In this document: one piece after another, positions 15,015 to 23,194 of the stretch
Numbering within the stretch: the first letter of the stretch is position 1
Layout of the letters: every line of letters starts with the position of its first letter
Assembly (NCBI RefSeq): GCF_008801405.1
Contig: NZ_VZPV01000001.1
Coordinates: 1,922,001 to 1,986,000 of the forward strand
DNA: 64,000 nucleotides
Direction of reading: 5' to 3'
From: Ralstonia insidiosa
GTDB taxonomy: Bacteria; Pseudomonadota; Gammaproteobacteria; Burkholderiales; Burkholderiaceae
Translations under genes and position numbers: made by a program
The notes under the pieces: model-generated
Told to the model about the DNA's origin: nothing
The model's input: only the letters and a program-made list of their open reading frames with translations
Database searches by the model: none

Positions 15015-15270
15015 AGCGCTCCAAGTCTTTGACGGTGTGTCAGCGGCCGCAAACTAGGCTAGCAAGGGCCAGCGTATCCAATAGTGGCTCTAATCGTGAC
15101 TCACCAAAGGGAGTAAGTGCAGAGTTGCACCGGTGCTACCTTCGAGTATTCTCGCTCTGTATTACATATGGAAAGTTGTGCTAAGCCACTGATCGGTAAG
15201 GGATTTATTGGGGCGAAACTGGTGTAAAACACCACATCTCAGGAGGATTCGCCGCATCTACACGGCACCC

Positions 15271-15432
15271 ATGCAGTACGTTCCAGACCACACAGCCGCT
15301 CTCATCGACAAAGCAGCGGCCTATGCCATCGACCCTAATTACAGGGATCATCCGCACCTCTTCAAGACGTACCGATTCACCGACGAAGAACTAAAGCGGC
15401 ATCGAGAGACGTATCAACCAACTAAGACCTAG
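15271..15432 (+). CDS. Hypothetical small protein (53 aa), possibly fused by frameshift to the next frame
   Basis: A 53-residue acidic/basic protein (Gln-Tyr-Val-Pro-Asp-His-Thr-Ala-Ala-Leu at the start). I do not recognise it. The ATG at 15271 lacks a close ribosome-binding site; AGGAGG at 15241-15246 is 24 bases away. Its TAG (15430-15432) lies inside the following helix-turn-helix frame, which has no normal start of its own. The two could therefore be one gene split by a frameshift. Confidence 0.4.
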   Translation: MQYVPDHTAALIDKAAAYAIDPNYRDHPHLFKTYRFTDEELKRHRETYQPTKT

Positions 15433-15460
15433 GCCTATAGCCGAGGCACTGGGGTGTGAG

Positions 15461-15745
15461 GTGGCACACGTTAATACGATGGCAGCCACCCACAAGATAC
15501 CGGGCGTGAAACTGGGGCGCTCTTGGCGGTTCCCCGAGGCCGCCCTAATGCAGTTCTTTGACGAGCAGGCTAAGTCGAATCTGACGTGGCCCGCTCCGGT
15601 GCCTTCCTTTACACCGATCACGAAGCCCCGACGCGGTAAGCCGAGGCCAGACCTCTTGCAAGTGATGGCTGAGGCGGGTATGTCGTCGGAGGAGCAGATA
15701 AGCCTGATCTTCGAAGCGGGGCGGAAGAGTAAGCCACAGCAATAA
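15461..15745 (+). CDS. Helix-turn-helix (excisionase-like) DNA-binding protein, start uncertain
   Basis: Homology to winged-helix excisionase-type domains spans Ile-Ala-Glu-Ala-Leu-Gly-Cys-Glu-Val-Ala-His-Val-Asn and Ile-Pro-Gly-Val-Lys-Leu-Gly-Arg-Ser-Trp-Arg-Phe-Pro. The first half of this motif lies upstream of the only usable start, GTG 15461. The frame is open from 15395 but has no ATG, GTG or TTG before 15461. The C-terminal 40 residues are basic and unrecognised. Either an unusual start or a frameshift with the preceding gene is needed to make the whole domain. Confidence 0.5.
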   Translation: MAHVNTMAATHKIPGVKLGRSWRFPEAALMQFFDEQAKSNLTWPAPVPSFTPITKPRRGKPRPDLLQVMAEAGMSSEEQISLIFEAGRKSKPQQ

Positions 15746-15899
15746 CCCAACTACGGGGTTGTTCCGGGCTCCATATAGGGCGTGGGGCGGTAGAATCCGG
15801 GCCCATTGTGGGCACAGTGAAAGTGTGCCCAGGTGCTAAATCCAACGAAACCGCCACACTGTCAATTGCAGCTAATTCTTTGATTTTATTGAGGGATTT

Positions 15900-15976
15900 T
15901 GGCCTGCCCAGAGGGATTCGAACCCCCGACCGTCGGCTTAGAAGGCCGATGCTCTATCCAACTGAGCTATGGGCAG
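15900..15976 (-). tRNA. tRNA-Arg (anticodon TCT)
   Basis: Read on the minus strand, the sequence folds into a full cloverleaf. The acceptor stem is CTGCCCA/TGGGCAG, the D arm GCTC-AGTTGGATA-GAGC, the anticodon stem TCGGC/GCCGA with loop CTTCTAA, and the T arm has TTCGAAT. The CCA end is encoded at 15900-15902. It decodes AGA. Its 3' end faces the integrase relic and orphan genes to the left, the normal orientation for an element inserted at a tRNA. Confidence 0.95.
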
Positions 15977-16073
15977 ATGTGTGCGCTGCCCAGGCAGGTT
16001 AGCGACGAACGGCCTCCGGATGCCTGGGAGGCCGCGATTCTAACAGATGGCGGATGCCGAAAACCGCGGCGCG

Positions 16074-16274
16074 CTAGCGCTGGGGCGGGATTTCCGGCGG
16101 CACTTCGCCCGGAGGCAGCTCGATCGGTGGTGTCAGGGGTTCCGGGTCATGGACGGGGTCGTGAGACGGCTCGTCTGGCGGCGGCATCTCGGGTGGTGGA
16201 TGCGGCGGCGGCTCGTGCGGTGTTGGCGGCGTAATGTGCGCGCGCAAGCGCAACTCGGGCTGGGCGGAAGGCAT
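16074..16274 (-). CDS. Small proline-rich protein
   Basis: A 66-residue protein in which about a third of residues are proline. It is arranged as repeated Pro-Pro-x-Glu/Asp units such as Pro-Pro-Pro-Glu-Met-Pro-Pro-Pro-Asp-Glu-Pro. GGAG lies seven bases before the ATG at 16274. It has no signal peptide or membrane segment. A second small protein with the same Pro-Pro-Pro-Asp-Glu-Pro-Ser string lies at 48630-48812. Function is unknown. Confidence 0.55.
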   Translation of the reverse strand: MPSAQPELRLRAHITPPTPHEPPPHPPPEMPPPDEPSHDPVHDPEPLTPPIELPPGEVPPEIPPQR

Positions 16275-16633
16275 GGATGGCTCCGTGACAGTGCAATGAG
16301 GTCGGTTTGACCCCAACTAGTCCGCAAGCGTCGTTCCCACGCATCATCCAAACGGTGATACCTAAAATACGTACCCCCCATTAGGGGGATTCTTTGATAC
16401 ATTTCGTGGCGTCGGGTAGTGCCATAACAAGTAACGATTCAACTCGAAATTCCGCGCAACGACGCGGAACGCTGTGCCTACACACGCCAAAAGGGCGTGA
16501 CGGATGTCTTTTTCGGTTCCGACCAGACGGGAAAACGGGAGTCTTGTTTGGGCAGCCTTGGGAGGCTGCTGTGTTTCGCCGGCAACAGGGAGCCAGGCGA
16601 GGCGTCAGCCATGGGGCAGGGAGGAAACGACGA
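16275..16633 (+). other. Structured leader without a gene
   Basis: I see no convincing gene in these 359 bases. Three perfect hairpins follow one another: TTCCGCG/CGCGGAA (16450-16469), CACGCC/GGCGTG (16483-16499) and GCAGCC/GGCTGC (16552-16569). They precede the ribosome-binding site of the small membrane protein gene. This could be a 5' untranslated regulatory RNA, but it matches no riboswitch consensus that I can recognise. Confidence 0.4.
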
Positions 16634-16837
16634 ATGAGTACACGTCACGCACGACGCCCGGCAGGGGCGTCGCGGTCCACGTATGTCCGCAATACGCAGA
16701 GTGGGCGCATTGGCGACCGTTCCAATGCTGCGGGTCACCGCCTGCCACCCAGTGGCGTGCCGCGCTTGCTGCTGTGGCTGTTGGCAGCGACGATTCTCTT
16801 TGCCGCGGCGAACTACACGTTCAAGCTGCTCGGCTAA
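16634..16837 (+). CDS. Small membrane protein (67 aa)
   Basis: A 67-residue protein with a basic, Arg/Ser-rich N-terminal half and one C-terminal transmembrane segment (Leu-Leu-Leu-Trp-Leu-Leu-Ala-Ala-Thr-Ile-Leu-Phe, residues 45-61). GGAGGAA lies eight bases before the ATG. It is preceded by a long hairpin-rich leader and converges with the FAD-linked oxidase gene. I recognise no family. Confidence 0.55.
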   Translation: MSTRHARRPAGASRSTYVRNTQSGRIGDRSNAAGHRLPPSGVPRLLLWLLAATILFAAANYTFKLLG

Positions 16838-16849
16838 AGCCGACGAGGC

Positions 16850-18262
16850 TTACAACACCTTTCCCGGATTCATCAGGCCGCGCGGGTCCAGTGCCTGCTT
16901 GATCGCGCGCATGGCTGCCAACTCGACCGCGCTCTTGTAGCGCGCGTTGTCTTCTCGCTTGAGCTGGCCGATGCCGTGCTCGGCCGAGATCGAGCCGCCA
17001 TGCGCATGCACGCTGTCATGCACGATGCGGTTGATGCCGTCCTGATGCACCAGGAATGCCTCGTGCTCATGCCCTTCGGGCGGTGACACGTTGTAGTGCA
17101 GGTTGCCATCGCCAAGGTGGCCGAAAGTCACCATGCGGATGTCGGGGTAGGCCGCCGCCAGCGCGCGGTCGGTCACGTCGATGAAGTCTGCGATGCGCGA
17201 AATGGGCACCCCAATGTCGTGCTTGATGTTCTTGCCTTCGTCGGCCTGCGCCAGCGGGATGTGCTCGCGCAGGTTCCAGAAGTCGCGCGATTGCGCCACC
17301 GATTCCGCCACCGCCGCATCGTCGATCACGCCGCGGGCCAGTGCGTCTTCCATCAGCGCTTCGAACAGCGCACGGGCGTGTTCTTCGCTCTCCAGGTCGG
17401 ACAGTTCCAGCAGCACGTACTGCGGATACGCCTGCGCAAACGGCACACGCAACTGCGGATAGTGCTTGCGCACCAGCTCCAGACAGAACGCCGACATCAA
17501 CTCGAAACCCGTCAGCAGCGTGCCCGCATGGCTTTGTGCGAGCGACAGGAATGTCAGTGCCTGACGCGGCGATTGCAATGCCGCCAGCGCCGTCACCTTG
17601 GCGCGCGGCTGCGGAAACAGCTTCAGCATTGCCCCAGTGATGATGCCGAGCGTGCCTTCCGCGCCGATCAGCAGATCTCGCAGGTCGTAGCCGGTGTTGT
17701 CCTTACGCAGGCCGCGCAGGCCGTTCCACAGCTGGCCGTTGGGCAGCACAGCTTCTATGCCGAGGCACAGTTCGCGCGCGTTGCCGTAGCGCAGGACGGC
17801 CGTGCCGCCCGCGTTGGTCGCCAGGTTGCCGCCGATGGTGCAACTGCCCTCGGCGGCCAGGCTCAGCGGGAACAGGCGATCGGCCGCGGCTGCGGCTTGC
17901 TGCACGTTGGCCAGAATGCAACCGGCATCCACGGTGATGGTGTTGTTGATCGGATCGACCGCACGCACGCGCTGCATACGCTGCACCGAGATGACGACCG
18001 CGTTGCCTTCCATATCAGGCGTGGCGCCACCGCACAGGCCGGTGTTGCCGCCTTGCGGGACCATCGGCACCGTGTGCTCACCGCACAGCCGCACCAGCGC
18101 AGCCACTTGCGACGCATCGGCTGGACGCAGCACCGCACGGGCGCAGCCAGTGAAACGCTTGCGCCAATCGGTCAGATAGGGCGCCTGGTCTTCCGGCGTT
18201 GTCAGGACATACGCGGCGCCGATGGCGTCAACGCAGGCTTGCAGAAACGCATCGTGGGTCAT
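16850..18262 (-). CDS. FAD-linked oxidase, GlcD / D-2-hydroxyacid dehydrogenase family
   Basis: A 470-residue flavoprotein of the vanillyl-alcohol-oxidase fold. The FAD-binding motif Pro-Gln-Gly-Gly-Asn-Thr-Gly-Leu-Cys-Gly-Gly is near residues 69-79. The C-terminal substrate domain has His-Leu-Gly-Asp-Gly-Asn-Leu-His and ends Asp-Pro-Arg-Gly-Leu-Met-Asn-Pro-Gly-Lys. Relatives oxidise D-lactate, glycolate or D-2-hydroxyglutarate. The single-gene context (no GlcE/GlcF partners) favours a D-2-hydroxyglutarate-type enzyme, which is inference. It is the last gene of a minus-strand run with the DUF2069 and WrbA genes. Confidence 0.9.
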   Translation of the reverse strand: MTHDAFLQACVDAIGAAYVLTTPEDQAPYLTDWRKRFTGCARAVLRPADASQVAALVRLCGEHTVPMVPQGGNTGLCGGATPDMEGNAVVISVQRMQRVRAVDPINNTITVDAGCILANVQQAAAAADRLFPLSLAAEGSCTIGGNLATNAGGTAVLRYGNARELCLGIEAVLPNGQLWNGLRGLRKDNTGYDLRDLLIGAEGTLGIITGAMLKLFPQPRAKVTALAALQSPRQALTFLSLAQSHAGTLLTGFELMSAFCLELVRKHYPQLRVPFAQAYPQYVLLELSDLESEEHARALFEALMEDALARGVIDDAAVAESVAQSRDFWNLREHIPLAQADEGKNIKHDIGVPISRIADFIDVTDRALAAAYPDIRMVTFGHLGDGNLHYNVSPPEGHEHEAFLVHQDGINRIVHDSVHAHGGSISAEHGIGQLKREDNARYKSAVELAAMRAIKQALDPRGLMNPGKVL

Positions 18263-18268
18263 GGCGGG

Positions 18269-18673
18269 TCAGGTGCTCTCTTGGGGGCTTTGCTTGGCGC
18301 GTGCTTTGGCCGCACGCTTGAACGGACGCAGATAGAAAATCGTGGCGAAGAAGAACGTCACGCTTAGCACAACCTCCACGCACGCCAGCGATTGCGACAG
18401 GCCGGCATCGGATGTTGCGCGCACCGTGCCTTCGGTAAAGAACAGCAAGATGAACATCGAAGCCCACTGCATCGTGTAGCGGTTTTTGCGCAGCACGCCA
18501 GGCAGCGGCCACGCCAGCAGCAGCGCTTTGAGCGCGAGCCACGAACCACCCGGGCGCACCGGCGCGAGCCACAGTTCCCACGCGGCACACAGCGCAATCA
18601 GCGCGATCAGGCTGCAGACACTCAGCACATGCAGTGCCCGGGATTCCACGACGGGTTGATCGGCGAGCGTCAT
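18269..18673 (-). CDS. DUF2069 membrane protein
   Basis: A 134-residue inner-membrane protein with four predicted membrane segments: residues about 15-32, 43-58, 67-82 and 97-114. It ends in a basic Lys/Arg-rich tail. This length and layout match DUF2069 proteins found next to WrbA in beta- and gamma-proteobacteria. Its start overlaps the wrbA stop by four bases (ATGA), so the two are translationally coupled. Function is unknown. Confidence 0.85.
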   Translation of the reverse strand: MTLADQPVVESRALHVLSVCSLIALIALCAAWELWLAPVRPGGSWLALKALLLAWPLPGVLRKNRYTMQWASMFILLFFTEGTVRATSDAGLSQSLACVEVVLSVTFFFATIFYLRPFKRAAKARAKQSPQEST

Positions 18674-19263
18674 GCTGCGAGCTTCAGGGCGGTCTGGGCA
18701 AGCCGGCGACCCATTGCGGTGGCGAGCGTGCGCTCGTGGGCGGTCAGTGGTGCGGTGTCACCTCGATGCGCGACATGCGACGGCCCATAGGGCGTGCCGC
18801 CGGCATCGGTGGAAAGCAGTTCGCTCTGTTGATAGGGCAGGCCCAGTACGACCATGCCATGGTGCAGCAGCGGCAGCATCATCGAAAGCAGGGTGGTTTC
18901 CTGCCCGCCATGCATGCTGCCCGTGGAGGTGAATACGCAGGCCGGCTTGCCCGCCAGCGCACCCGCTAGCCACTGCGGTGTGGTGCCATCCAGAAAATAC
19001 TTGAGCGGGGCGGCCATGTTGCCGAAGCGCGTGGGCGAGCCCAGTGCCAATCCGATGCATTCCTCCAGATCGCGCGCTTCCACATAGGGTGGGCCGCCAT
19101 CGGGCACGTCTGGTTGCGTGGCTTCACACACGGTGGAGACGACGGGCACGGTGCGCACGCGCGCCTGGGCGCCATCCACGCTTTCAATGCCTTGGGCGAT
19201 GGCCTCGGCCAACGCGCGGGTGCTGCCATGACGGCTGTAGTACAGGACCAGGATATCTTTCAT
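18670..19263 (-). CDS. wrbA: NAD(P)H:quinone oxidoreductase, WrbA (type IV)
   Basis: A 197-residue flavodoxin-like FMN enzyme that reduces quinones by two electrons. The FMN phosphate loop is Tyr-Tyr-Ser-Arg-His-Gly-Ser-Thr (residues 8-15). The Gly-Ser-Pro-Thr-Arg-Phe-Gly-Asn-Met and Thr-Ser-Thr-Gly-Ser-Met-His-Gly-Gly-Gln motifs of WrbA follow. The start is ATG 19263; longer forms would not align with the family. It leads a small minus-strand operon and diverges from yihY. Confidence 0.92.
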   Translation of the reverse strand: MKDILVLYYSRHGSTRALAEAIAQGIESVDGAQARVRTVPVVSTVCEATQPDVPDGGPPYVEARDLEECIGLALGSPTRFGNMAAPLKYFLDGTTPQWLAGALAGKPACVFTSTGSMHGGQETTLLSMMLPLLHHGMVVLGLPYQQSELLSTDAGGTPYGPSHVAHRGDTAPLTAHERTLATAMGRRLAQTALKLAA

Positions 19264-19342
19264 AACAAAGCGTTGAGAGCGTCGCGGTATTATAGTTGCG
19301 CCCCCCAATCTCCCTCATTGGCCTTGCGCCGTCTCATTCTTC

Positions 19343-20665
19343 ATGCTTTTTGATCTCCGTGCGCTTCGTCAATGGAATGCCGCCAAGCTGCGTGCGCTGT
19401 CGCGTTATGCGTTGCGCCGCGCGGGCGAAGACCGCCTGCCGCAGGTGGCCGGCAGCCTGACGTTCACGACGGTGCTCTCGGTGGTGCCAATCTTGACGGT
19501 GGCGTTTGCGCTGTTCACGGCGTTTCCGATGTTCAAGAGCTTTCGTGCGGACATCGAAGGCTACATGTTCAGCAACCTCGTGCCGGGCAACATCAGCCGG
19601 CCGATCCTCACGTATCTGAACCAGTTCTCCACCAACGCCAAGGGGCTGACGGCTGCCGGCCTGATCGGCTTGGTGGTGACGTCGGTCATGACCATGCTGA
19701 CGGTCGAGAACGCGCTCAACGCCATCTGGCGCGTGCGCCAACGCCGGCCGTTGGCGCAGCGTGTGCTCGTGTTCTGGGCGTTGGTGACGTTCGGCCCGGT
19801 GCTGATTGGTGCGAGCCTGTCGGTCAGCTCGTACATGGTGTCGATTTCGGCGGGCTATGTGCACAAGCTGCCGTTCGGCCTGGGCGTGATCGTGGGTGTG
19901 GTGCCGATCCTGCTGTCGGCGATTGCGTTTGCAATGCTCTATGTCTTTGTGCCGAACACCTATGTGGCGCGGCGCGACGCGTTTCTCGCGGGGCTCATTG
20001 CCGCCGTGGCGTTTGAAGTCGCCAAGCGCATCTTTGGTTCCTATGTGGCGCACATTCCCACGTACACCGCGGTGTATGGCGCGTTTGCGACGCTGCCGAT
20101 TTTCCTGACGTGGATCTACGTGAGCTGGCTGGTGACCCTGCTGGGCGCGACCATTGCATCGACGTTGCCGATCATCCGCCAGGGCTACTGGCAGCGGCGT
20201 ACGTTTCCGGGCAGCGAGTTCTTCGATGCGCTGGGGGTTCTGCTGTTGCTGTACCGCGCACGCGAACAGGCGCCACGCACAGTGGCCGAACTCGAGATCG
20301 GGCGGCGTCTGCAATTGGAGGCGGAATACCTGGCTGACCTGCTGGCCAAGCTCAAGGCGCTGCACCTGGTCGGCAAGCTGCAGCAGGATCGCAGCGAAGC
20401 ACATTGGGCGCTGCTGTGCGATGCCCATACGACCACGTTGCGTCCGCTCTATGAAAAGCTGGTGCTGAACCTGCCGCGCCTGCCTCGCACGTCGCTGGCG
20501 CGGCTTCTTGGGGATACCCAGGCGCTGGCCGCCCAATTGCACAATCCTGCGCTCGACAGCACGCTGGAGAACGTGTTTGCCACTGGTGAGCGCGGTGTAG
20601 CAGCCGCCAGTCAGACTGCTGCCCCAGCGCCGATGTCGCCGGTGCCGGCTGCTGCTCGCGCCTGA
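19343..20665 (+). CDS. YihY/virulence factor BrkB-family inner-membrane protein
   Basis: A 440-residue protein with six membrane segments in residues 40-285. The characteristic Ala-Gly-Ser-Leu-Thr-Phe-Thr-Thr-Val-Leu-Ser-Val-Val-Pro is near 36 and Tyr-Gly-Ala-Phe-Ala-Thr-Leu-Pro-Ile-Phe-Leu-Thr-Trp is near 247. The C-terminal 150 residues form a cytosolic domain, as in the longer YihY proteins. The family was once called ribonuclease BN, which is a misnomer. It diverges from wrbA and converges with the Mpo1-like gene. Confidence 0.9.
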   Translation: MLFDLRALRQWNAAKLRALSRYALRRAGEDRLPQVAGSLTFTTVLSVVPILTVAFALFTAFPMFKSFRADIEGYMFSNLVPGNISRPILTYLNQFSTNAKGLTAAGLIGLVVTSVMTMLTVENALNAIWRVRQRRPLAQRVLVFWALVTFGPVLIGASLSVSSYMVSISAGYVHKLPFGLGVIVGVVPILLSAIAFAMLYVFVPNTYVARRDAFLAGLIAAVAFEVAKRIFGSYVAHIPTYTAVYGAFATLPIFLTWIYVSWLVTLLGATIASTLPIIRQGYWQRRTFPGSEFFDALGVLLLLYRAREQAPRTVAELEIGRRLQLEAEYLADLLAKLKALHLVGKLQQDRSEAHWALLCDAHTTTLRPLYEKLVLNLPRLPRTSLARLLGDTQALAAQLHNPALDSTLENVFATGERGVAAASQTAAPAPMSPVPAAARA

Positions 20666-20669
20666 TCGC

Positions 20670-20987
20670 TCAGAAGGGGATCTTCCCGGTCCAGATGTCG
20701 CGATACATCACCCAGTCGCCCATGAGGCTGTAGATCGGGTGACGGAAGGTGGCGGGCCGGTTCTTCTCAAAGCCGAAGTGCCCAACCCACGCGAACGCAT
20801 AGCCGCTGACCGCCGCACCGAGCAGCCACCACAGGTTGCCGGTGAAGATCAGCAGGATCAGGCACACCAGGGCGATGCTCGAACCAACGAAATGCAGGCG
20901 CCGGCAGGTGCGGTCCTGGTGCTCGCCCAGATAGAACGGATAGAACTCGGCGAAGCTGCTGAAGGTGGGGGTCTCTGTGGTGGCCAT
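20670..20987 (-). CDS. Mpo1-like / DUF962 membrane protein
   Basis: A 105-residue protein with two central membrane segments. The DUF962 histidine motifs are His-Phe-Val-Gly-Ser-Ser and Gly-His-Phe-Gly-Phe-Glu-Lys-Asn-Arg-Pro-Ala-Thr-Phe. The yeast relative Mpo1 is an iron-dependent dioxygenase for 2-hydroxy fatty acids; activity of bacterial members is less clear. It follows the alpha/beta hydrolase by 30 bases on the same strand. Confidence 0.85.
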   Translation of the reverse strand: MATTETPTFSSFAEFYPFYLGEHQDRTCRRLHFVGSSIALVCLILLIFTGNLWWLLGAAVSGYAFAWVGHFGFEKNRPATFRHPIYSLMGDWVMYRDIWTGKIPF

Positions 20988-21017
20988 GATGCGTCTCCTG
21001 AATCCTGGCGGGCGCAG

Positions 21018-21848
21018 TTACGCGGCAGTTGCAGCTGGCTCTCGCTCGCGCGCAAAGGCAATCAGTGCATCGAGCGTGCCGTCCGGGCATTCTCCCATGA
21101 CCGCATGTCCGGCAGGCAGGCCCACGACGCGGCTGCCCGCCAATCCGGCAGCCACCTGTCGGCCTGCTTTTGCCGGTGTCATCTGGTCCTTCTCGCCAAC
21201 GATCACGAGTGACGGGCACTGCACGGCCGCCATGGCCTCGGCGCCGCGTGCATAGCCGTTGCAAGCGGAGAAATCCGTGTGGAAGACGGGGGCGTCGGTG
21301 CCGTGCGCCACGCGTTCCATCAGGCGCTGGCTGCCACCATGCATCCAGAAACCCGGCCCCGGCGCCGACGGTTTGTTGGCGAGGCTGGAATGCGACCAGA
21401 CGTTCACCATGTCGATCGCGCTGGCCGTGTTGTTGAGCGCCGCGTCGAGCAGCGCATCCGACACCTTCATCGGCCAGGCGGTGGCTACCAGCGCAATGCG
21501 GCGCACGCGACTGGCGTATCGTGAGGCGCACTCCAGCGCAATCAGCGAGCCCATGCTGTGCCCGACCACCATCACCGGCTGCGAGACGCCAGCGGTTTGC
21601 ACCAATGCCATTACCCAGTCGGCCATGGCTTCCACGGTTTGCAGGGGCGCACCGCCGCTGCGGCCGTGTGCGGGCAGATCAACCGCCAGCACGCTGAAAC
21701 CGTGGTGCGCGAACCAGCGGGTCTGCAGCCCCCAGACCGAATGATCGTTCTGCGCGCCATGCACGAACACCACGCACGGCAGCGCCGGATTGAACGGCTT
21801 GCCGCCGGTGTAGGCGTAAGCGTGTGCGCCTTGTACGGTCCATTCCAT
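21018..21848 (-). CDS. Alpha/beta hydrolase
   Basis: A 276-residue alpha/beta-fold hydrolase. The oxyanion His-Gly (Phe-Val-His-Gly) is near residue 30, the nucleophile elbow Gly-His-Ser-Met-Gly near 97, and a late Ala-Gly-His supplies the catalytic His. Its ATG shares one base with the metY stop (TGATG), so the pair is translationally coupled. The coupling suggests a role linked to sulfur amino-acid metabolism, but the substrate is unknown. Confidence 0.88.
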   Translation of the reverse strand: MEWTVQGAHAYAYTGGKPFNPALPCVVFVHGAQNDHSVWGLQTRWFAHHGFSVLAVDLPAHGRSGGAPLQTVEAMADWVMALVQTAGVSQPVMVVGHSMGSLIALECASRYASRVRRIALVATAWPMKVSDALLDAALNNTASAIDMVNVWSHSSLANKPSAPGPGFWMHGGSQRLMERVAHGTDAPVFHTDFSACNGYARGAEAMAAVQCPSLVIVGEKDQMTPAKAGRQVAAGLAGSRVVGLPAGHAVMGECPDGTLDALIAFAREREPAATAA

Positions 21849-23194
21849 CAGCGGGCTCCGGTTGTGTTGGATGCGGCTTTGCCGGCGGATTTTCCAGATG
21901 AGGCGGACATCGCGCGCTCGGCGGCTTTCAGGCCGCGTTTCAGATCGTCGATGAGGTCGTCGGCGTCTTCCAGGCCAATCGACAGACGGATCGTGCCTTC
22001 GCTGATGCCGGCAGCGGCCAGCGCATCGGCGTCCATGCGGAAGTGCGTGGTCGATGCCGGGTGAATGACCAGCGAGCGCGCATCACCCACGTTGGCCAAG
22101 TGCGAGAACAGGCTGAGCGATTCAATGAATTGCTGGCCTGCACGCCGATCGCCGCGCAGGTCGAAGCTGAACACGGCACCGCAGCCACGGGGCAGCAAAC
22201 GCTTGGCCAACGCGTGGTCGGGGTGCGATTCCAGTTCGGGGTAGGCCACTGACGCCACCATCGGATGGCTCGCCAGGAAGGCGGTGATGCGGCGGGTGTT
22301 CTCTACGTGGCGAGCCATGCGCAGCGGCAGCGTTTCGATGCCTTGCAGCAACTGCCACGCCGCCATCGGGTTCATGCAGGCGCCGAAGTCACGCAGGCCC
22401 TCGCGGCGTGCGCGCAACAGGAAGGGGGCGACGGTGCTTTCCTCGGCAAACACCATGTCGTGGAAGCCCGCATAGGGCTCGGTCAGCTCTGGGTGTTTGC
22501 CCGCTGCCACGTAGTCGAAGGTGCCACCGTCGATCAGCACACCACCGATGGTCGTGCCGTGCCCGCCCAGGAACTTGGTCGCCGAGTGGTAGACGAGGTC
22601 TGCCCCGTGCGCGAACGGTTGCAGCAGCCACGGTGTGGTGAAGGTCGAATCGACCAGCAGCGGCACGCCCGCGTCATGCGCGATCGATGCCACGGTCGGA
22701 ATGTCGAGCACATCCAGCCCCGGGTTGCCGAGCGTCTCGCCAAACAGCAGGCGCGTGTTCGGGCGGATGGCGGCGCGCCAGCCGTCGATGTCGCCGGGCT
22801 TGACGAAGGTCGTCTCGATGCCGAAGCGGCGCAGCGTGTAGTGCAGCAGGTTGTGCGAGCCGCCATACAGCGCCGACGAGGCAACGATGTGCGAACCCGC
22901 GCCCATCAGCGTGACGATCGCCAGATGCAGCGCCGCCTGGCCAGAAGCCGTGGCGATGGCGCCGACACCGTTTTCCAGCGCTGCCATGCGCTCTTCGAAC
23001 ACGGCGACGGTCGGGTTGGAGATGCGCGAGTAGACGTGACCTGCGCGCTCCATGTTGAACAAGGAGGCGGCGTGTTCGCTGTCGCGAAACACGAAGGACG
23101 TGGTGAGATGGATGGGCGTGGCGCGCGCACCCGTGGCCGGGTCGGGCGCGGCACCGGCATGCAGGGCCAGCGTGTCGAAGCGGGCTTTGGACAT
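21848..23194 (-). CDS. metY: O-acetylhomoserine sulfhydrylase / aminocarboxypropyltransferase
   Basis: A 448-residue PLP enzyme of the Cys/Met metabolism family. It makes homocysteine or methionine from O-acetylhomoserine and sulfide or methanethiol. The PLP lysine lies in Tyr-His-Ser-Ala-Thr-Lys-Phe-Leu-Gly-Gly-His-Gly, near residue 208. Tyr-Ser-Arg-Ile-Ser-Asn-Pro-Thr is the expected N-terminal motif. I use ATG 23194, which matches the family start. ATG 23230 also has a GGGAG upstream, in the loop of a seven-base hairpin (23235-23256), and is a real alternative. Confidence 0.92.
   Translation of the reverse strand: MSKARFDTLALHAGAAPDPATGARATPIHLTTSFVFRDSEHAASLFNMERAGHVYSRISNPTVAVFEERMAALENGVGAIATASGQAALHLAIVTLMGAGSHIVASSALYGGSHNLLHYTLRRFGIETTFVKPGDIDGWRAAIRPNTRLLFGETLGNPGLDVLDIPTVASIAHDAGVPLLVDSTFTTPWLLQPFAHGADLVYHSATKFLGGHGTTIGGVLIDGGTFDYVAAGKHPELTEPYAGFHDMVFAEESTVAPFLLRARREGLRDFGACMNPMAAWQLLQGIETLPLRMARHVENTRRITAFLASHPMVASVAYPELESHPDHALAKRLLPRGCGAVFSFDLRGDRRAGQQFIESLSLFSHLANVGDARSLVIHPASTTHFRMDADALAAAGISEGTIRLSIGLEDADDLIDDLKRGLKAAERAMSASSGKSAGKAASNTTGAR

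Noticed and set aside
15808..16002. Open frame on the plus strand running through the tRNA-Arg region
   Set aside because: It is an antisense reading of the tRNA gene, a frequent false gene; there is no family or ribosome-binding site.
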